Below, one piece after another: positions 1 to 11,612 of a stretch of DNA of 64,000 bases. A program made the translations under genes and the position numbers. Numbering within the stretch: position 1 is the first letter of the stretch; each line of letters begins with the position of its first letter. This DNA comes from Apostichopus japonicus (Eukaryota; Echinodermata; Holothuroidea; Aspidochirotida; Stichopodidae): positions 3,572,501 to 3,636,500 of the forward strand of contig NC_092580.1 in NCBI RefSeq assembly GCF_037975245.1. The letters run 5' to 3'. A model generated the notes under the pieces. The model did not search any database. It saw only the letters and a list, made by a program, of their open reading frames with translations, and was not told the origin of the DNA.

Positions 1-408
1 TAAAGCAACGACAAAATATTTCACTAGTCGCTTTCAATGCGGAGGATTTGTGTGATTATAGCGCAATAGTTGTTACGCATATGATAAGGCTATACACACA
101 TAATTGAAACTTCTATCTATAACGACTTGCAATTAGGTCATATCGAAATATTGTGTTTTTTTTAAAAAGATGGTTTAAATGGTTTTCTTAGACAGTCCCT
201 CGGTACAAAGTGAATCTTCAAGAAACGTTGAAATGCTAAAGATGATTTCATCTGTTCTAAATGTTGAATTATTATTATATTTTGTAACATTAAGTATGAT
301 CTGATTTGTACTGGTATTGCCCCCAAGGTTAGAAGCTAGGTTCTCACTAATAATGTGGACCTATGTTAGGATACACACACGAGTTGTGTGATCGACGTTC
401 CATTCAAG

Positions 409-448
409 TTACATGTTGGTCAATTATTAATATTTGACCAACATGTAA
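409..448. repeat. Perfect 15-bp inverted repeat (hairpin)
   Basis: Arm 409-423 (TTACATGTTGGTCAA) is the exact reverse complement of arm 434-448, with a 10-nt AT-only loop (424-433). No gene is adjacent. It could be the core of a short foldback element or an RNA hairpin; the sequence does not say which. Confidence 0.8.
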
Positions 449-1524
449 TTTCGAGCTGAGAATTGTAGAATAGTTTATTGCGACTATATCATTTTTTTTT
501 TAAAGTTTTATCACATGAATGTAACTTCCCATTTTTGAAAGGGTTGAACAACGGCTTTTCAATACTTGATCATGAAATGGTGTTTACAGGGCCTATAATT
601 AATACAGTGCTTTGAATATGATATGTGATTTAAATTATACTGAGTCGAGTAAGTGGATTATTAAGTGATGTATTGACTGGGAGTTGATGTTGAAAGTAAC
701 AGAATGTTAACATTGTCTTGTTTTTTTTGTTGCTGTGTTACTACGAGTTATATAGTTTGTCCTTCTAGTCGTGTGGAGAGCTTAAGAAGAGGGACATGGC
801 ACACACAATATGGTTTTTTATAGTCATGCGTTGAAGGACATATAGTGGTGCTTTTTTAACACTGCCAGTTATTATTGTATATTTTCACCCATTGAGGTGT
901 GCGAGGTATCTTCTTTTCTTTTTTTCATTTACATTTTGTTTGTATTCAATTCTGGCTGACATCACGAGCACTGTGTTGTTTATTTAGACTTATTGTGGGA
1001 TTCCTCAAGTTCTTTGTGCTTTTCACTTTGGTTGGTATGTGTTAGGTTTTCGCCAATGGCATGGTTGAAAGGGATTCTTCGATTTAGGTCGAATGACGTC
1101 TACATTCCTAAAATTGTGCTTGTCTTGGTGTCGAGGGAAGATTTACTAAGGGCAGAGTATGTTGAGTATGATGGTTTTGGATTTATCCATATATGTTTGG
1201 TTATGTGTGTCAGTGATCTGCATACTAAGAATTAATTTTCTATTGAGAGATATATTATTCGGAAAGGAAGCCATTTTTCATCCATATTGAGTATGTGGTT
1301 AAGATTAATTGGGTCTATTGATTGACTCACATTGCCTAGCTAAGATGGAACTGTGAGAGACAAGATTCTTTGAGTTGAGGTGTCTCCCTGAATTACATAG
1401 GATATCGGGACTGGTTTAAAGGTATCTATAAATATATTCATGTATATATCTGTTTCAATGAGTGATTATTACCTGTTGTTTGCAAGGTTATATTTATTTC
1501 CTAACTAAATAGTCATATCTTCTG

Positions 1525-1626
1525 TCGATTTGAATCGATTGCTGGATGGTATTGCGTTTACTTAGCGTACGCTAAGTATACCCCAATACGTATTGGGGTT
1601 TGTGCTGTCCACGGGCTAGTACCCGC
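1525..1626. repeat. Cluster of palindromes, including two adjacent perfect 20-mers
   Basis: Positions 1559-1578 form a perfect 20-bp palindrome centred on GCGTACGC. Positions 1580-1599 form a second perfect 20-bp palindrome centred on ATACGTAT with CCCC/GGGG ends. Only one base separates them. They are flanked by a short hairpin on the left (TCGATT-TG-AATCGA near 1525) and a CGGG...CCCG stem on the right (about 1611-1626). Function unknown. Confidence 0.8.
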
Positions 1627-2639
1627 ATAGATGGAACGCTTCAGTGAGGAGTCATGAGTGAAGTTGGTCTAAGTTTTGGATTTGGAAATGTACCATTCTT
1701 ATAACCAACAAGGAACCGCATTCAAGAAAGTAAATTACGTTAAAAATTTTTTTGATGTATTCATTTATTATATTCCATCAGTTGATAAGATTTGTTTAGT
1801 CTGTAAAGTTGAATTTATGCATTGGGATGCTTTTATTGTTTTAACTTATGATTAATTGTAATAATACTGTTGTTTGAGATTATTACCCGGCCTCAATTGT
1901 GTGTGTAAAGGTCTGAATTTGTTTTGTCAATGGTGTTATATCTGTTTGCCATGTATGTACACTCTAAAAACAACTAGGTGAAAGTTCACCAGGAACTGCA
2001 GTGAACATCCTCCATATCCTGGTTGTTTTCACCAGGTTTCCTGGTGAATGAGACTTTAAAGGATTAGTGTAGGTGTCACAAATGTTTATCTTATATGAAA
2101 GAGGACAATAAAAGAAACCCAATAGTGAAGAAATTATTCAAATATCATTTTCTTTTTAGGAGATATTCAAGTTTAAAGTTCTATCTGATTGTGTATAAAC
2201 TGCTGAAATCAGACTAGCTGTGACGTCATATCCTCACATTCCTGAAAAGTCTTTGTTATTTTATTAAAATATTTTGTAAGATTTTATGACTTACAACCAA
2301 AAGATACGTCAGGAGATCTCGTATGTGTCAAGGGAAGTATTTGAGATTTAACATATGAAGAATGTTTGATTATATTTTTTTAGATTTGTGAAAAAAAAGT
2401 AATTATTTTTTAATGAAATATATTGACACATGTTAAGGAAGTGAGGATGTGACATCACACCCTCACAGTTAGTCTTTCTACACCAGTCATTTGCAAAGAA
2501 ATTTTGAAATCTTCAAAGTGTGATATCTCCTTAACAGAGAAAGCTATCATGGTAGTTTCTTCACTATTCTGTTTGTCTTTTTAAGCTCTTTCATACAAGA
2601 TAGACATGTCAGACACCTGAACCAATCCTTTAACAAAAT

Positions 2640-3010
2640 TCTGGTAGAAATAACCAGGATAACCTGGTTAAACTTCCTGGTTGGATTTGATCACTATTCT
2701 GGTTAATATCAATGGTTATTGCACCTCATTCCTGGTTAAATTAACCAACATTTCCTGGTTGATGTGACTCCTATCCTGGGTTAATATCAAACATATTCCA
2801 CCTCTTTCCTGGTTAAATTAACCAACATTTCCTGGCTGGTGCCAATATACTATCCTGGTTAATATCATAGAACGTTCCACCTCTTTCATGGTTAAATTAA
2901 AAATATCCTGATTGATGTGACTACTACCCTGGTTAATATCAAAGAATTTGCCACCTCATTCCTGGTTAAATCGCCACTTTCCTTGTTAATACTAATGGGT
3001 ATAGTGCCTT
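2640..3010. repeat. Tandem repeat, about 75-80 bp unit, CCTGGTTAAATTAACC core
   Basis: The unit CCTGGTTAAATTAACCAAC followed by TTTCCTGG recurs with starts near 2731, 2808, 2886 and 2961, with further decayed copies to the left. Each unit contains the self-complementary GGTTAAATTAACC. It lies inside the 1958-7641 candidate element and shares its CCTGG theme. Confidence 0.75.
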
Positions 3011-5330
3011 ATCCTCGATTTAAGTTGCAATGGATTCAAATTATGGAAAGGCAAAACACAAATTGAATTTAAAAAAAAACATTTTTAATGTTACTGAAAG
3101 TTTATTTGTGTCTCCTTACTTTCGAATTTTGAGTAAATGAACATTCGCAAAATAGTTAAATTAATTCCTCAAATATTTATACGATGAATTTCTATAAGAA
3201 ATGCAATACTGAAGTCAACATTTTGAGGACATATGTTTCACATTACCATCGTCGCATGTTGAAGCTCTGATTGTTCGACGTCAAGTGTGAAGTATAACAG
3301 AGAATACCAAGACATTGTTCTGCACTTTTGCACAAGGAAACAAAATCACTTGAACAGTTTTTACTACGGAACAAGAACTGAACAAAAGTTGACTTGCAGT
3401 AATTATTGTTCACGAGCTATGATTGTACTAGGGCAAATGGACCCTTTACCTGTCTCCTAAAAAACTTGATCATAGCCTCTCTCGCAATAACCTATATATG
3501 TTACGACAAAAGCCAACCCTGTAGCAGTAGCTATACTTTTCTTTGAACCAGATAGGAAGGTCTTAAAAGATCTATGTTCACATTGTTGTTGATAAGGATG
3601 ACCTATTACCAAATTTATTTTTTTTAGTTTAATTATTTAATTATTGGTAATTATTTTACATTCTGAATTTAATCTTTACCAATATATTCTACGACTTAGC
3701 ACTGGCAAACCGAACATTATTAACTATTAAATCCAAGCAAGGCTCTGCAAAACAATAATGAGATTAACATTAATGGTTTATTCATTAGCTCCTCTTTTGA
3801 CGTCACATACTTGTGCAAACTATTTTAACTCAAATACAAAGTGGTAAGTGCGGCTTATAATCATCACAAGAAAGATTAATATGAAAAGATTTTGAACTAA
3901 CAGTTAAAGAATAGACCGAAGCATCCCTTAACATGAAATTTCTGAAACTCCGACCCCGAATAACCATCTTCATACTTGACAATAATTATGATCACGTTTG
4001 CATACATCCACATGTCTGTCCGTGGACGAAGAGGCATTTCCAAAGAATTAACTAAACTGACCCCTAAATGACCTTGCACATAAAATTCCTGAACACCTCT
4101 ATACGTCTCTTCATCACAGGTCATCTTTGTCCAAGTTTCATTGAAGTTGTACAAGCAGATTTTCTTCAATTGTGGACAGAGATATGGATTGAAATGAAAC
4201 TTGTTCTCATAAACAGGTACTATTACATTCCTGATGTGCATCGTCCAAGCCAGAGGTATGCTTCTACGACTACAAAGCTGTTTAACTCATAGCAGCCTCT
4301 CTCAACTGTTCACCTCCTCAAGGTATTTTGGCATGATTGTACCAATCTAGGAAAGGAATGAAACAATTAAAGTATTAAATGGTGTGTTAATGAACTAGGA
4401 TCAAAAAGAGGATTAATAATTTTTTCAGTCTACTATAGTTTGTACCAAATATTTTTGAAAACCTTTTTTTCATCAGTTCCGGTTGTACAAAAAGAATAAA
4501 TTGCATTAGGCCTAGCCTGTCTTTTACAGCAAGTGCAGTAACAGGCTGTGTTGGTAGCCAATAAAGGATCACGATTCTTCACGGTGGTTTTCCTCTTATC
4601 TTTTTCGACGAACAAGAAAATGGAGACTTAATTCAGTACACACATCCTGTGTTCATGAACTTTCATAATACGTGACGGTCAAATGTGTAAAAGTGCAGTA
4701 CACGATATTTGCTTGGAGCAAAATGAGTCAATAGTGTTTGTTACTTAAACCACTTCAAAAACCAAATGGTATGGTAACGGTTCAAGATTGTTTTGTTCTT
4801 GTCATTTTACGGTACATGAAGGTAGGAGCACTGAACGATCTCTGTCAAAGCGATTTCTCTTCATTTTAAACAAGTTTGTTTTTGCTTTGTAAAGTCCTGT
4901 CACTTCTGGCTGATACCCCAGTAAATTAATTGTTCAATTTCCTATTAAACATATCCAAACTGGTCCCACTTTACCAATAATCAGTGGGCTATCGGCTAAT
5001 GCAATTCCATGTAAATAGAACATTAAGCTAAACGATAAAAATTACTTGATTTACATGAATGATTGCAAGGAGGTTGCAATAGTGCATGCAGTGTTATGCA
5101 CCCTTCGATGTTGAACTTCCCTAAAACAACAGCCTTGCAACTAATTTTGTGTGGAACTTTTGGCATGAGTTGTAGTTTAGTATAAGACAAAATGAAGCAT
5201 GTCTTTGTTGTATCAAAAACTGTTTTCGTTTCTCAGGTTGTGCGGAGCTGTAGGTTCACTCATAGCCAGGGCTCATTTTTAAGAAAATGTTAAGGTTGTC
5301 CTTTGAACAACCTTGCCGTCATAATTGGTT
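3011..5330. other. Non-coding stretch within the 5.7-kb candidate element
   Basis: No recognisable gene. A 114-codon frame on the minus strand (3897-4241) contains two similar segments (Y-G-x3-F-x-V-x-G-x2-G) and the DNA shows a matching imperfect duplication, but I recognise no family and see no good splice sites around it. Confidence 0.5.
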
Positions 5331-5335
5331 GTCCG

Positions 5336-6417
5336 TATGGAAAGCCATTTTAACATTTAATCGGGAATTTTAGATACCTGAAATTGTTTCTTATTTCAGA
5401 TATCTGAAATTGAATTCGAGATATCTTAAATAGATTTCGAGATATCTGAAATTCTAATTCAGATATCTGAAATTGAATTCGAGATATCTGAAATTGAATT
5501 CGAGATATCTAAAATAGATTTCGAGATATCTGAAATTCTAATTCAGATATCTGAAATTGAATTCGAGATATCTGAAATTGAATTCGAGATATCCGAAATT
5601 GAATTCGAGATATCTGAAATTCTATTTCAGATATGTTAAATTTAATTCGAGATATCTGAAATTGAATTCGAGATATCTGAAAATGAATTCAAGATATCTG
5701 CAATTCTAATTCGAGATATCTGAAATTGAATTCGAGATATCTGCAATTGAATTCGAGATATCTGAAATGCATATGCATAAATTTCCGATTAAATGTTAAA
5801 ATGGCACGTATGGAAAGCCATTTTAACATTTAATCGGGAAATTTCAGATATCTGTAATTGAATTCGAGATATCTGAAATTGAATTCGAGATATCTAAAAT
5901 TCTATTTCAGATATCTGAAATTGAATTCGAGATATCTGAAATTGAATTCGAGATATCTGAAAATGAATTCGAGATATCTGAAAATGAATTCGAGATATCT
6001 GAAATTTTATTTCAGATATCTGAAATTGAATTCGAGATATCTGAAATTGAATTCGAGATATCCAAAATTCTATTTCAGATATCTGAAATTGAATTCGAGA
6101 TATCTGAAATTGAATTCGTGATATCTGAAAATGAATTCGAGATATCTGAAAATGAATTCGAGATATCTGAAATTTTATTTCAGATATCTGAAATTGAATT
6201 CGAGATATCTGAAATTGAATTCGAGATATCCAAAATTCAATTTCAGATATCTGAAATTCCCTGGTATTTCGAGATATCTGAAATTGATTTTAAGATATCT
6301 GCAATTATTTGTAGATATCTTAAATAAATTGGAGATATCTGTAATTTAATTTGAGATATCTGAAATTATTTCGAGATATCTGAAATTCCTTATTAAAAGT
6401 TAAAACGGCTTTCCATA
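5336..6417. mobile_element. TIR element(s) filled with a GATATC palindrome array
   Basis: The left end at 5336 (TATGGAAAGCCATTTTAAC) matches in inverse the right end at about 6399-6417 (GTTAAAACGGCTTTCCATA). The interior is a ~21-bp tandem repeat of the type GAATTCGAGATATCTGAAATT, in which GATATC and GAATTC are palindromic and longer stretches such as TTTCAGATATCTGAAA are perfect palindromes. At 5780-5846 a right-type and a left-type end meet head to head, so there are probably two adjacent elements (5336-5805 and 5809-6417). TGTCC lies outside both outer ends (5330-5334 and 6418-6422), a possible target duplication. No transposase is present; open frames through the array are by-products of its 21-bp period. 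Confidence 0.75.
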
Positions 6418-7930
6418 TGTCCAAAGGGTTGATTGGTTGTACAATGAAAGCACCCAAAAATACTACTGGAGTTGCATTGCGCGAGAGCCGTATGCAAGTA
6501 ATACTACAATGCATCAATTAAGCCTTGTAGGTGAGTACCGTAGCGTTAGGCTATTTGCAGGCCATGTCTATCGGCCTTAGTGAGTATTCTTACTTTAAGT
6601 CAGGGACGCAAAACCTTCAAATTGCTTCCGAATCCTACTACATATCAAGTGTGCATATCAAGCTGTGTGCAGGCTAGCCCATTGTGCATGCGCGCGTATG
6701 TTGGCACATGTCGATTGTACGAACGAACGTACGTACGTGCAGTTACTAACTTCATTATGTTCTTATAGTTTAGTCCAGGTTAGTCGTTCTGCGGAAACTA
6801 ATGCTTCTTGGAACTCCTAGTAAAAATTATTTGATCTGTTTTTAGTTTGTGAAGGAACTACAATTATGAAATTACCTCCTGACGTCACCAAAACTGTATG
6901 TGTTGCAAATTTTGCCTTTATATAGGTCTAGACCGAGGCCTCGCCAGCACTAGCACAGAGTAGCAACATGCCTACTACTCACTAGGCATACAAGCATACA
7001 GGTACGAGCTACAGTTCTAGCGTACAGTACTGACCTATTAATAACGTTACTTAGTTCCAGGCTAGGAATGCCTAGGCTAACGTTACTATTACTAATTCTA
7101 GTACTGGAAAAGGCCATGATGCCTTCTTCAAGTTGTAGACTTCCTAGAATCCTTGTAGGCCCGATACAACTTTATACAAGTAGTATAGCACGGCGGTAGA
7201 CCTGGTTTAGACTTAGGCGTAGTAACTAAATTTTGGACAAGGGCCTAGGTTATACTTATAGGCCCTAGGCCTAGGCCTACTTAGTTAAAAGTTAAATAAG
7301 CATAACCTACTGTAGGCCTAGGCTATAACTTAAGTTACTCCCAGTCCTAATGAATGATGCGCATACGTTAAAATCGGGTGATATTTTCCTAGAATTTTAC
7401 AACAGGTTACAAATATGCTACACTTACAAAATTAGTAGACAGTACCCTAGGCAGATTTAAAGCTTAAGTTAGACCTAGGCCAATGCCTAACGTATTATTA
7501 ACCCTACTTAGAATGTAAGTAAAACCAGGGAGCTGTTAACAACTCCCTGGTTAGACTAAGCAGGGAGTTGTTATGGAACCTACGAAAATGATAGCAAATT
7601 GTTGACCAGGAAATTTACGCCAGGTTTTTTTTTAGAGTGTAGCCTAGGCCTAAAGTCGTGTATTACGTACGGTTCCATTTGTAATATATCGCCATTTATA
7701 TTTTCATTTCGTGCATGTAAATGATTTTTGTTTATTGCGTTTGGTCTGTTGTCACCGAAATGGCTGTCGTTGTCCCCCCGCCCATCCACCGCAGGGACAC
7801 TCCTGCAACCCTCGTCGATCACTCACGCGGTAAAGGCGAAGAACCCTGAATTCGGTAATATCCCCGCTAATCTGCGGATCGCTTCATAAATATCATAGAG
7901 CCCTGTTGGCCTAACTTGAATATATGACCC
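6418..7930. other. Non-coding DNA rich in TAGGCCTAGG-type motifs
   Basis: No gene is recognised. About 6900-7500 is dense in CCTAGGC/TAGGCCTA palindromic hexamers and octamers. The stretch contains the right end of the 5.7-kb candidate element (7525-7641) and otherwise ordinary AT-rich sequence. Confidence 0.5.
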
Positions 7931-7989
7931 GTCCCAGCTAACACAATTATGTTTTTAAATTATCAGGAAAAATGTTTTGACAAATGTTA

Positions 7990-8610
7990 TGATTACATTA
8001 TTAATATCGTTTTAAGTCGCTAGGAAAGCTGGAGAAAGTTATCACAACTTTTTTTTTTTAAATAACATTTCGATAATAGCATGAAGTTTATACATCGTTA
8101 TAGAAAACGTAGGAATGCAGGCATCACGTTGTGTAAAACATTTTAATAACGTTAAATGTTGAGTCGCTAGGAAAGCTGGAGAATGTTGTCACATTTCCTT
8201 AAATGACATTTCGATATCAGCATGACGTTTACATAACGTTATAGAAAATGTTGTAAGAATGTTGGCATAACGTTGCGTAAAACGTTTTAATAACGTTAAA
8301 TGTTGAGTCGCTAGACAAGCTGGAGAACGCTGTCACAACATTTTCTAAAATGACATATCGATATTAGCATGATGTATACACAATTTTACAGAAAATGTTG
8401 TAGGAATGTTGGCATAAACTGTGTAAAACATATTTAAGACCGTTAAATGCAGGGTCGCTAGAAAGTCGGGAGAACAGTTTCATATATAATGTTTTTTTAC
8501 AACAGTATTACGATATTACCCTTACGTTTCAACAACGTTTTAACAAATGTTTAGCACCTGTTGAACTTACATTGTAAGATTGTTGGCATAACGTTCTGTA
8601 AAACTTCTTA
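7990..8610 (+). repeat. Tandem repeat, about 147-bp unit, AACGTT-rich, four copies
   Basis: The phrase GTCGCTAGGAAAGCTGGAGAA recurs with decay; the GTCGC starts are at 8016, 8163, 8307 and 8454 (periods 147, 144, 147). Each unit also holds ACATTTCGATA, TAACGTTATAGAAAA and GTTGGCATAACGTTGTGTAAAAC-like segments. The unit is rich in the palindrome AACGTT. A CCCAGCTAACA segment at about 7935 resembles the end of the MITE at 30120, so this may be the interior of a related larger element. Confidence 0.8.
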
Positions 8611-8619
8611 AAGGTATAA

Positions 8620-9365
8620 TTAAGAGTCAAAAGAGGTCAAAGGGTGAAATCTTTGTAACCACCATATTTGAAGAAAGGAAACATAGCCATGTGTCATATA
8701 GTTACCATGTGAATGTTAATGAATCCTAACCTGAATTCATGTTTGCATTCTGCATGTTGGATTTCATTCATTGGGTTTTGAATGCTCCATATTCAGTAGA
8801 ACACTTTCGTCATTGGTATCGGCCAAAGTTCCTCTGGGATCCGAGGAATGTGTCAATTCCCACTTAATACTTTTTCAGTTGCATGACTCTAGTGTTTACT
8901 ATGTCATATATATTGACAGTCATACTGTCAAGATCAAAGCCTTACAAATATGGCACGTAACGTTTGAAGGCAACACAACGGTACACATTACACAGTGTCT
9001 TACTCTAAGATCATGCTTGTCTTGTTTTTTTTTTCTTGGTTCAAAACAGAAACAAGCTTCGGCCCTGCCGAAGAGGAAAATAATTTCCATGGAAGAAGAC
9101 TGTAGTAATTCAGATTGATCATTGACTACTGTACTTTCTCTGTTTTGGTTACAATAGAACTAATAGTACAGAAAGCATTTAAGTCTTTTTACTTCTTTTC
9201 TGACAGCATTGACAGCACCAAGACCATTCTGAATATAATGTTTTAGTACATTTACAACTGAAATGACGTTGTGGAAGTTATATTTGAGGAATAGTCTTGG
9301 GAATGCCTTTTATAGATGGCATGATGTTTTCTACAGCAGTTTGCTTAATTACCTTCCTATATAGA
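8620..9365. other. Non-coding stretch between two repeat blocks
   Basis: It starts with an AGAGGTCAAAGGGTGAAATC segment resembling the AGGTCA-type repeats near 47200. A 115-codon open frame (8771-9118) has no recognisable domain and I do not call it a gene. Confidence 0.4.
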
Positions 9366-9735
9366 AAGTCACATAAACAGCTGTAAAATATTTTCTGAAA
9401 CGTGTATAATAATCATATCTCATTGTTTTGAAGAAAACATTGTGACAACTTTCTTCTGACTTTAGTAAGGACTCAATCATTCCTCAAAATGTTAGTTAAA
9501 CAGCTGTAACACCTTTACAAATGTGTTGAAATGTAATTCTAATGTTGTCATGTTGTTGTAGAAAACATTGTGAAAACGTTCTACTGTGCAACTCAACATT
9601 TTAACATTCTGAAGATATTAACACAACGTGGTAAAAACATTCATGTAACGTTATTTAAACAGCAGAAAAAATATTTGCTGTAACGCTGTTAAAATGTAAT
9701 TCTAATGTCGTAATGTTGTTGTAGAAAACATTGAA
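9366..9735 (+). repeat. Degenerate tandem repeat (TAAACAGCTGTAA ... GTAGAAAACATTG)
   Basis: Three decayed copies begin with (A/T)TAAACAGC near 9373, 9496 and 9654, and end with TTGTAGAAAACATTG-like sequence. The last two are about 160 bp apart and share AAATGTAATTCTAATGT. AACGTT hexamers and hairpin-prone sequence resemble the 7990-8610 block, so the two may be parts of one disrupted element. Confidence 0.6.
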
Positions 9736-11360
9736 TTTCCAGCCTCCCAAAATGTCACACATTCTTAACCTCCACCAGAATCGATAGGGTGTTCTTCTAA
9801 TACAAATGAGAACTCTACGTGCCAACAACGAGAATATTTGTCAATGTTACCTTTCCACCCCGGACCGCGCACAGGTTAGAGTTAGATTTAACCGAGACAT
9901 GTGTAAGGTATGTGTGGGCCCCATCCACGCTCACCACCGTAGGAGACAGCTAGCCACATTCTCCTGCCGCCCAGCTTTTTATTCTTTCTGTAATTGCTTT
10001 CATTTGAATTAGATCATAAGACACTATAGTAACGTATGTAGGATACAGAATTATGATGAGTTATACAAGCCTATAGATCTGTGGTACCCGCACACTTAAT
10101 TATATGTTGTAGAGGACTGACTCATCGCTGCTTTGTTGTGTTCATAGAGGAAGAACGTATATATCGTGACGTCATTGTTAACATCATGTCTAGACACATA
10201 CCGGTATAAATAATTGTGATGTTTGTTTACCAACTTATTGTTTCAAACCAAAAATATATTTTAAAAAAAAGAAGAAAAGAGACCTCTCGGCGACACTCTT
10301 TTTCAAAATCTCCTTCACATAATTAATAAAACCTACTCAAAAAATAATTTAAAATCGTCTAGAGAAACTAAACACTTGCTACACTGGGAGGAGGCCTCGG
10401 CTCTGGCGGGGGGGGGGGGCTGTTTAGGAACTGCCAAGTACTGTTGATTTAACTAATTTTAATCGGAGTTTGAGACCAAGAGAAACCTAACTCTAACACC
10501 CCCACCCGAACTTGTTAAGGGCTTGTTGGTAAATAGGAGCGCCAAGAATGTCGACACAAATATCGGACAAAATTATTCCTTTTTTCGTGTCAAAAAACAT
10601 TTCCCTCTCGGGGGTGTATTGCATCAAATGTGTAACAAAAACACCCTAAAAATCAGTTACTGTTGTATGAACAACATTCAGAATACTTTAAGAAGAAAGA
10701 CTCCTGTAACTGCATAAACAAAATTGATTGCCCTATCCCTGGTATATGTAATACCCGCCCCCTCCCCGGTAGTGTCCGAGGCCACAGTATCTTTGTTGGT
10801 GGAGACAGAAATCTATGTTAGCATTGCGGAATCTTTCAAACTCAGATACTAACAACCACAAAGAATCTTTTAACGACAAAAAAATACGCTCACGACACAA
10901 CACTCAGCAAATACATTCGGCACTTGAAAGACAGCAATGTTCAGTGTAAAATCACTTGGAAATTCCTAATAAAAGCCTGCAGTACTCATAATGTTGCTAC
11001 AAAAAGGTGCAATTTATGCCTCTGGGAAAGTTTTCTATTATTATTTAAAAACCCAACTCAGCTACGTTAAATACCCGGTCAGAGTTTATAACCACTTGCG
11101 GGCATGCAAACAAATTTTCTCTGTCCAGCTTTAAGGATTAGGTTTCTTTCAAGGCCTGTCTATGCCATTTTTCTACCCAGATTAACAGATTAGGTTTCTT
11201 TCTGAAGATCGGTCCGTACCGTTACTTCGTTCTAGGTACAAAATATACAATGATGAATACACAAGTTCAAGATACTAGTTGACTTTATGCTCCATAGGCG
11301 AATGAACAAAATTAGGCTTAGAATGGGGGAGGTTCTTATCAGGATTGTATATTCACAAAC
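9736..11360. other. Intergenic DNA, nothing assigned
   Basis: No supported coding frame. A G10 run (about 10410) and C-rich segments near 10500 and 10750 are present. GATTAGGTTTCTTTC occurs twice (about 11137 and 11191). The minus-strand gene at 11613 may have its 3' UTR extending into this DNA, but I see no clear polyadenylation signal. Confidence 0.4.
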
Positions 11361-11600
11361 AGGGGAGTGTTAGTTCAGTGGTTAACGCCGGTGCCTTTCA
11401 ATCATAAGGTCCCGAGTTAGAGTCACTCCAAGATTAATGTATGTCGTCCAGTTACAGAGTTGTTGACAATTCATAATGATGGACGTTAAAATATGACTCT
11501 AAGAGACCGACTTCGGTCAGCTTGCGGCTTTGATAAGCCAATGATGGCTTCTTCGTGAGTTCCTGCTAGCAGGAGGATCTACAATACAATACAAACACTA
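11361..11600 (+). mobile_element. tRNA-derived SINE, full-length copy 1
   Basis: The 5' part GGGAGTGTTAGTTCAGTGG resembles a tRNA head with an A box (TTAGCTCAGTGG in the other copies). A B-box-like segment (GAGTTAGAGTCACTCC; GTTCGAGTC in better copies) follows about 45 bp later. The tRNA-unrelated body includes GAGTTGTTGACAATTCATAA, GACTTCGGTCAGCTTGCGG and TTCCTGCTAGCAGGAGGATC, with a simple ACAATACA tail. It ends 13 bp from the stop codon of the minus-strand gene at 11613 and is antisense to it, so it probably forms part of that gene's 3' UTR. Confidence 0.85.
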
Positions 11601-11612
11601 ACTCTTGTATCG

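Larger units (their letters stand above)
1..1957. other. Intergenic DNA, no gene recognised
   Basis: AT-rich DNA without a convincing coding frame; the longest open stretch (993-1235) has no recognisable domain and does not start with ATG. The features that stand out are inverted repeats, listed separately at 409-448 and 1525-1626. Confidence 0.6.
1958..7641. mobile_element. Candidate large TIR element (about 5.7 kb), non-coding
   Basis: The left end at 1958-1970 (TACACTCTAAAAA) is the exact inverse of the right end at 7629-7641 (TTTTTAGAGTGTA). Both ends are followed internally by CCAGG-rich palindromic sequence: CACCAGG/CCTGGTG near 2010-2045, and a 26-bp palindrome with one mismatched pair at 7525-7550. 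A TA at each outer edge could be the target duplication; no longer one is visible. No transposase frame is recognisable inside, so it would be non-autonomous. The GATATC array at 5336-6417 lies within it. The two ends could instead belong to separate copies of one short element. Confidence 0.45.

Noticed and set aside
5858-6349. Open frames encoding LNSRYLK or ISEIEFE repeats
   Set aside because: They arise from a 21-bp satellite (a multiple of three) without stop codons in several frames; no start context, no domain, and the DNA is palindromic.
5370-6390. CRISPR-like array
   Set aside because: Repeats are contiguous with no unique spacers, in an intron-bearing animal genome; it is a palindromic satellite.
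9806-10012. Cys/His-rich 68-codon frame
   Set aside because: Cysteine spacing fits no zinc-binding family I know and there is no supporting context.
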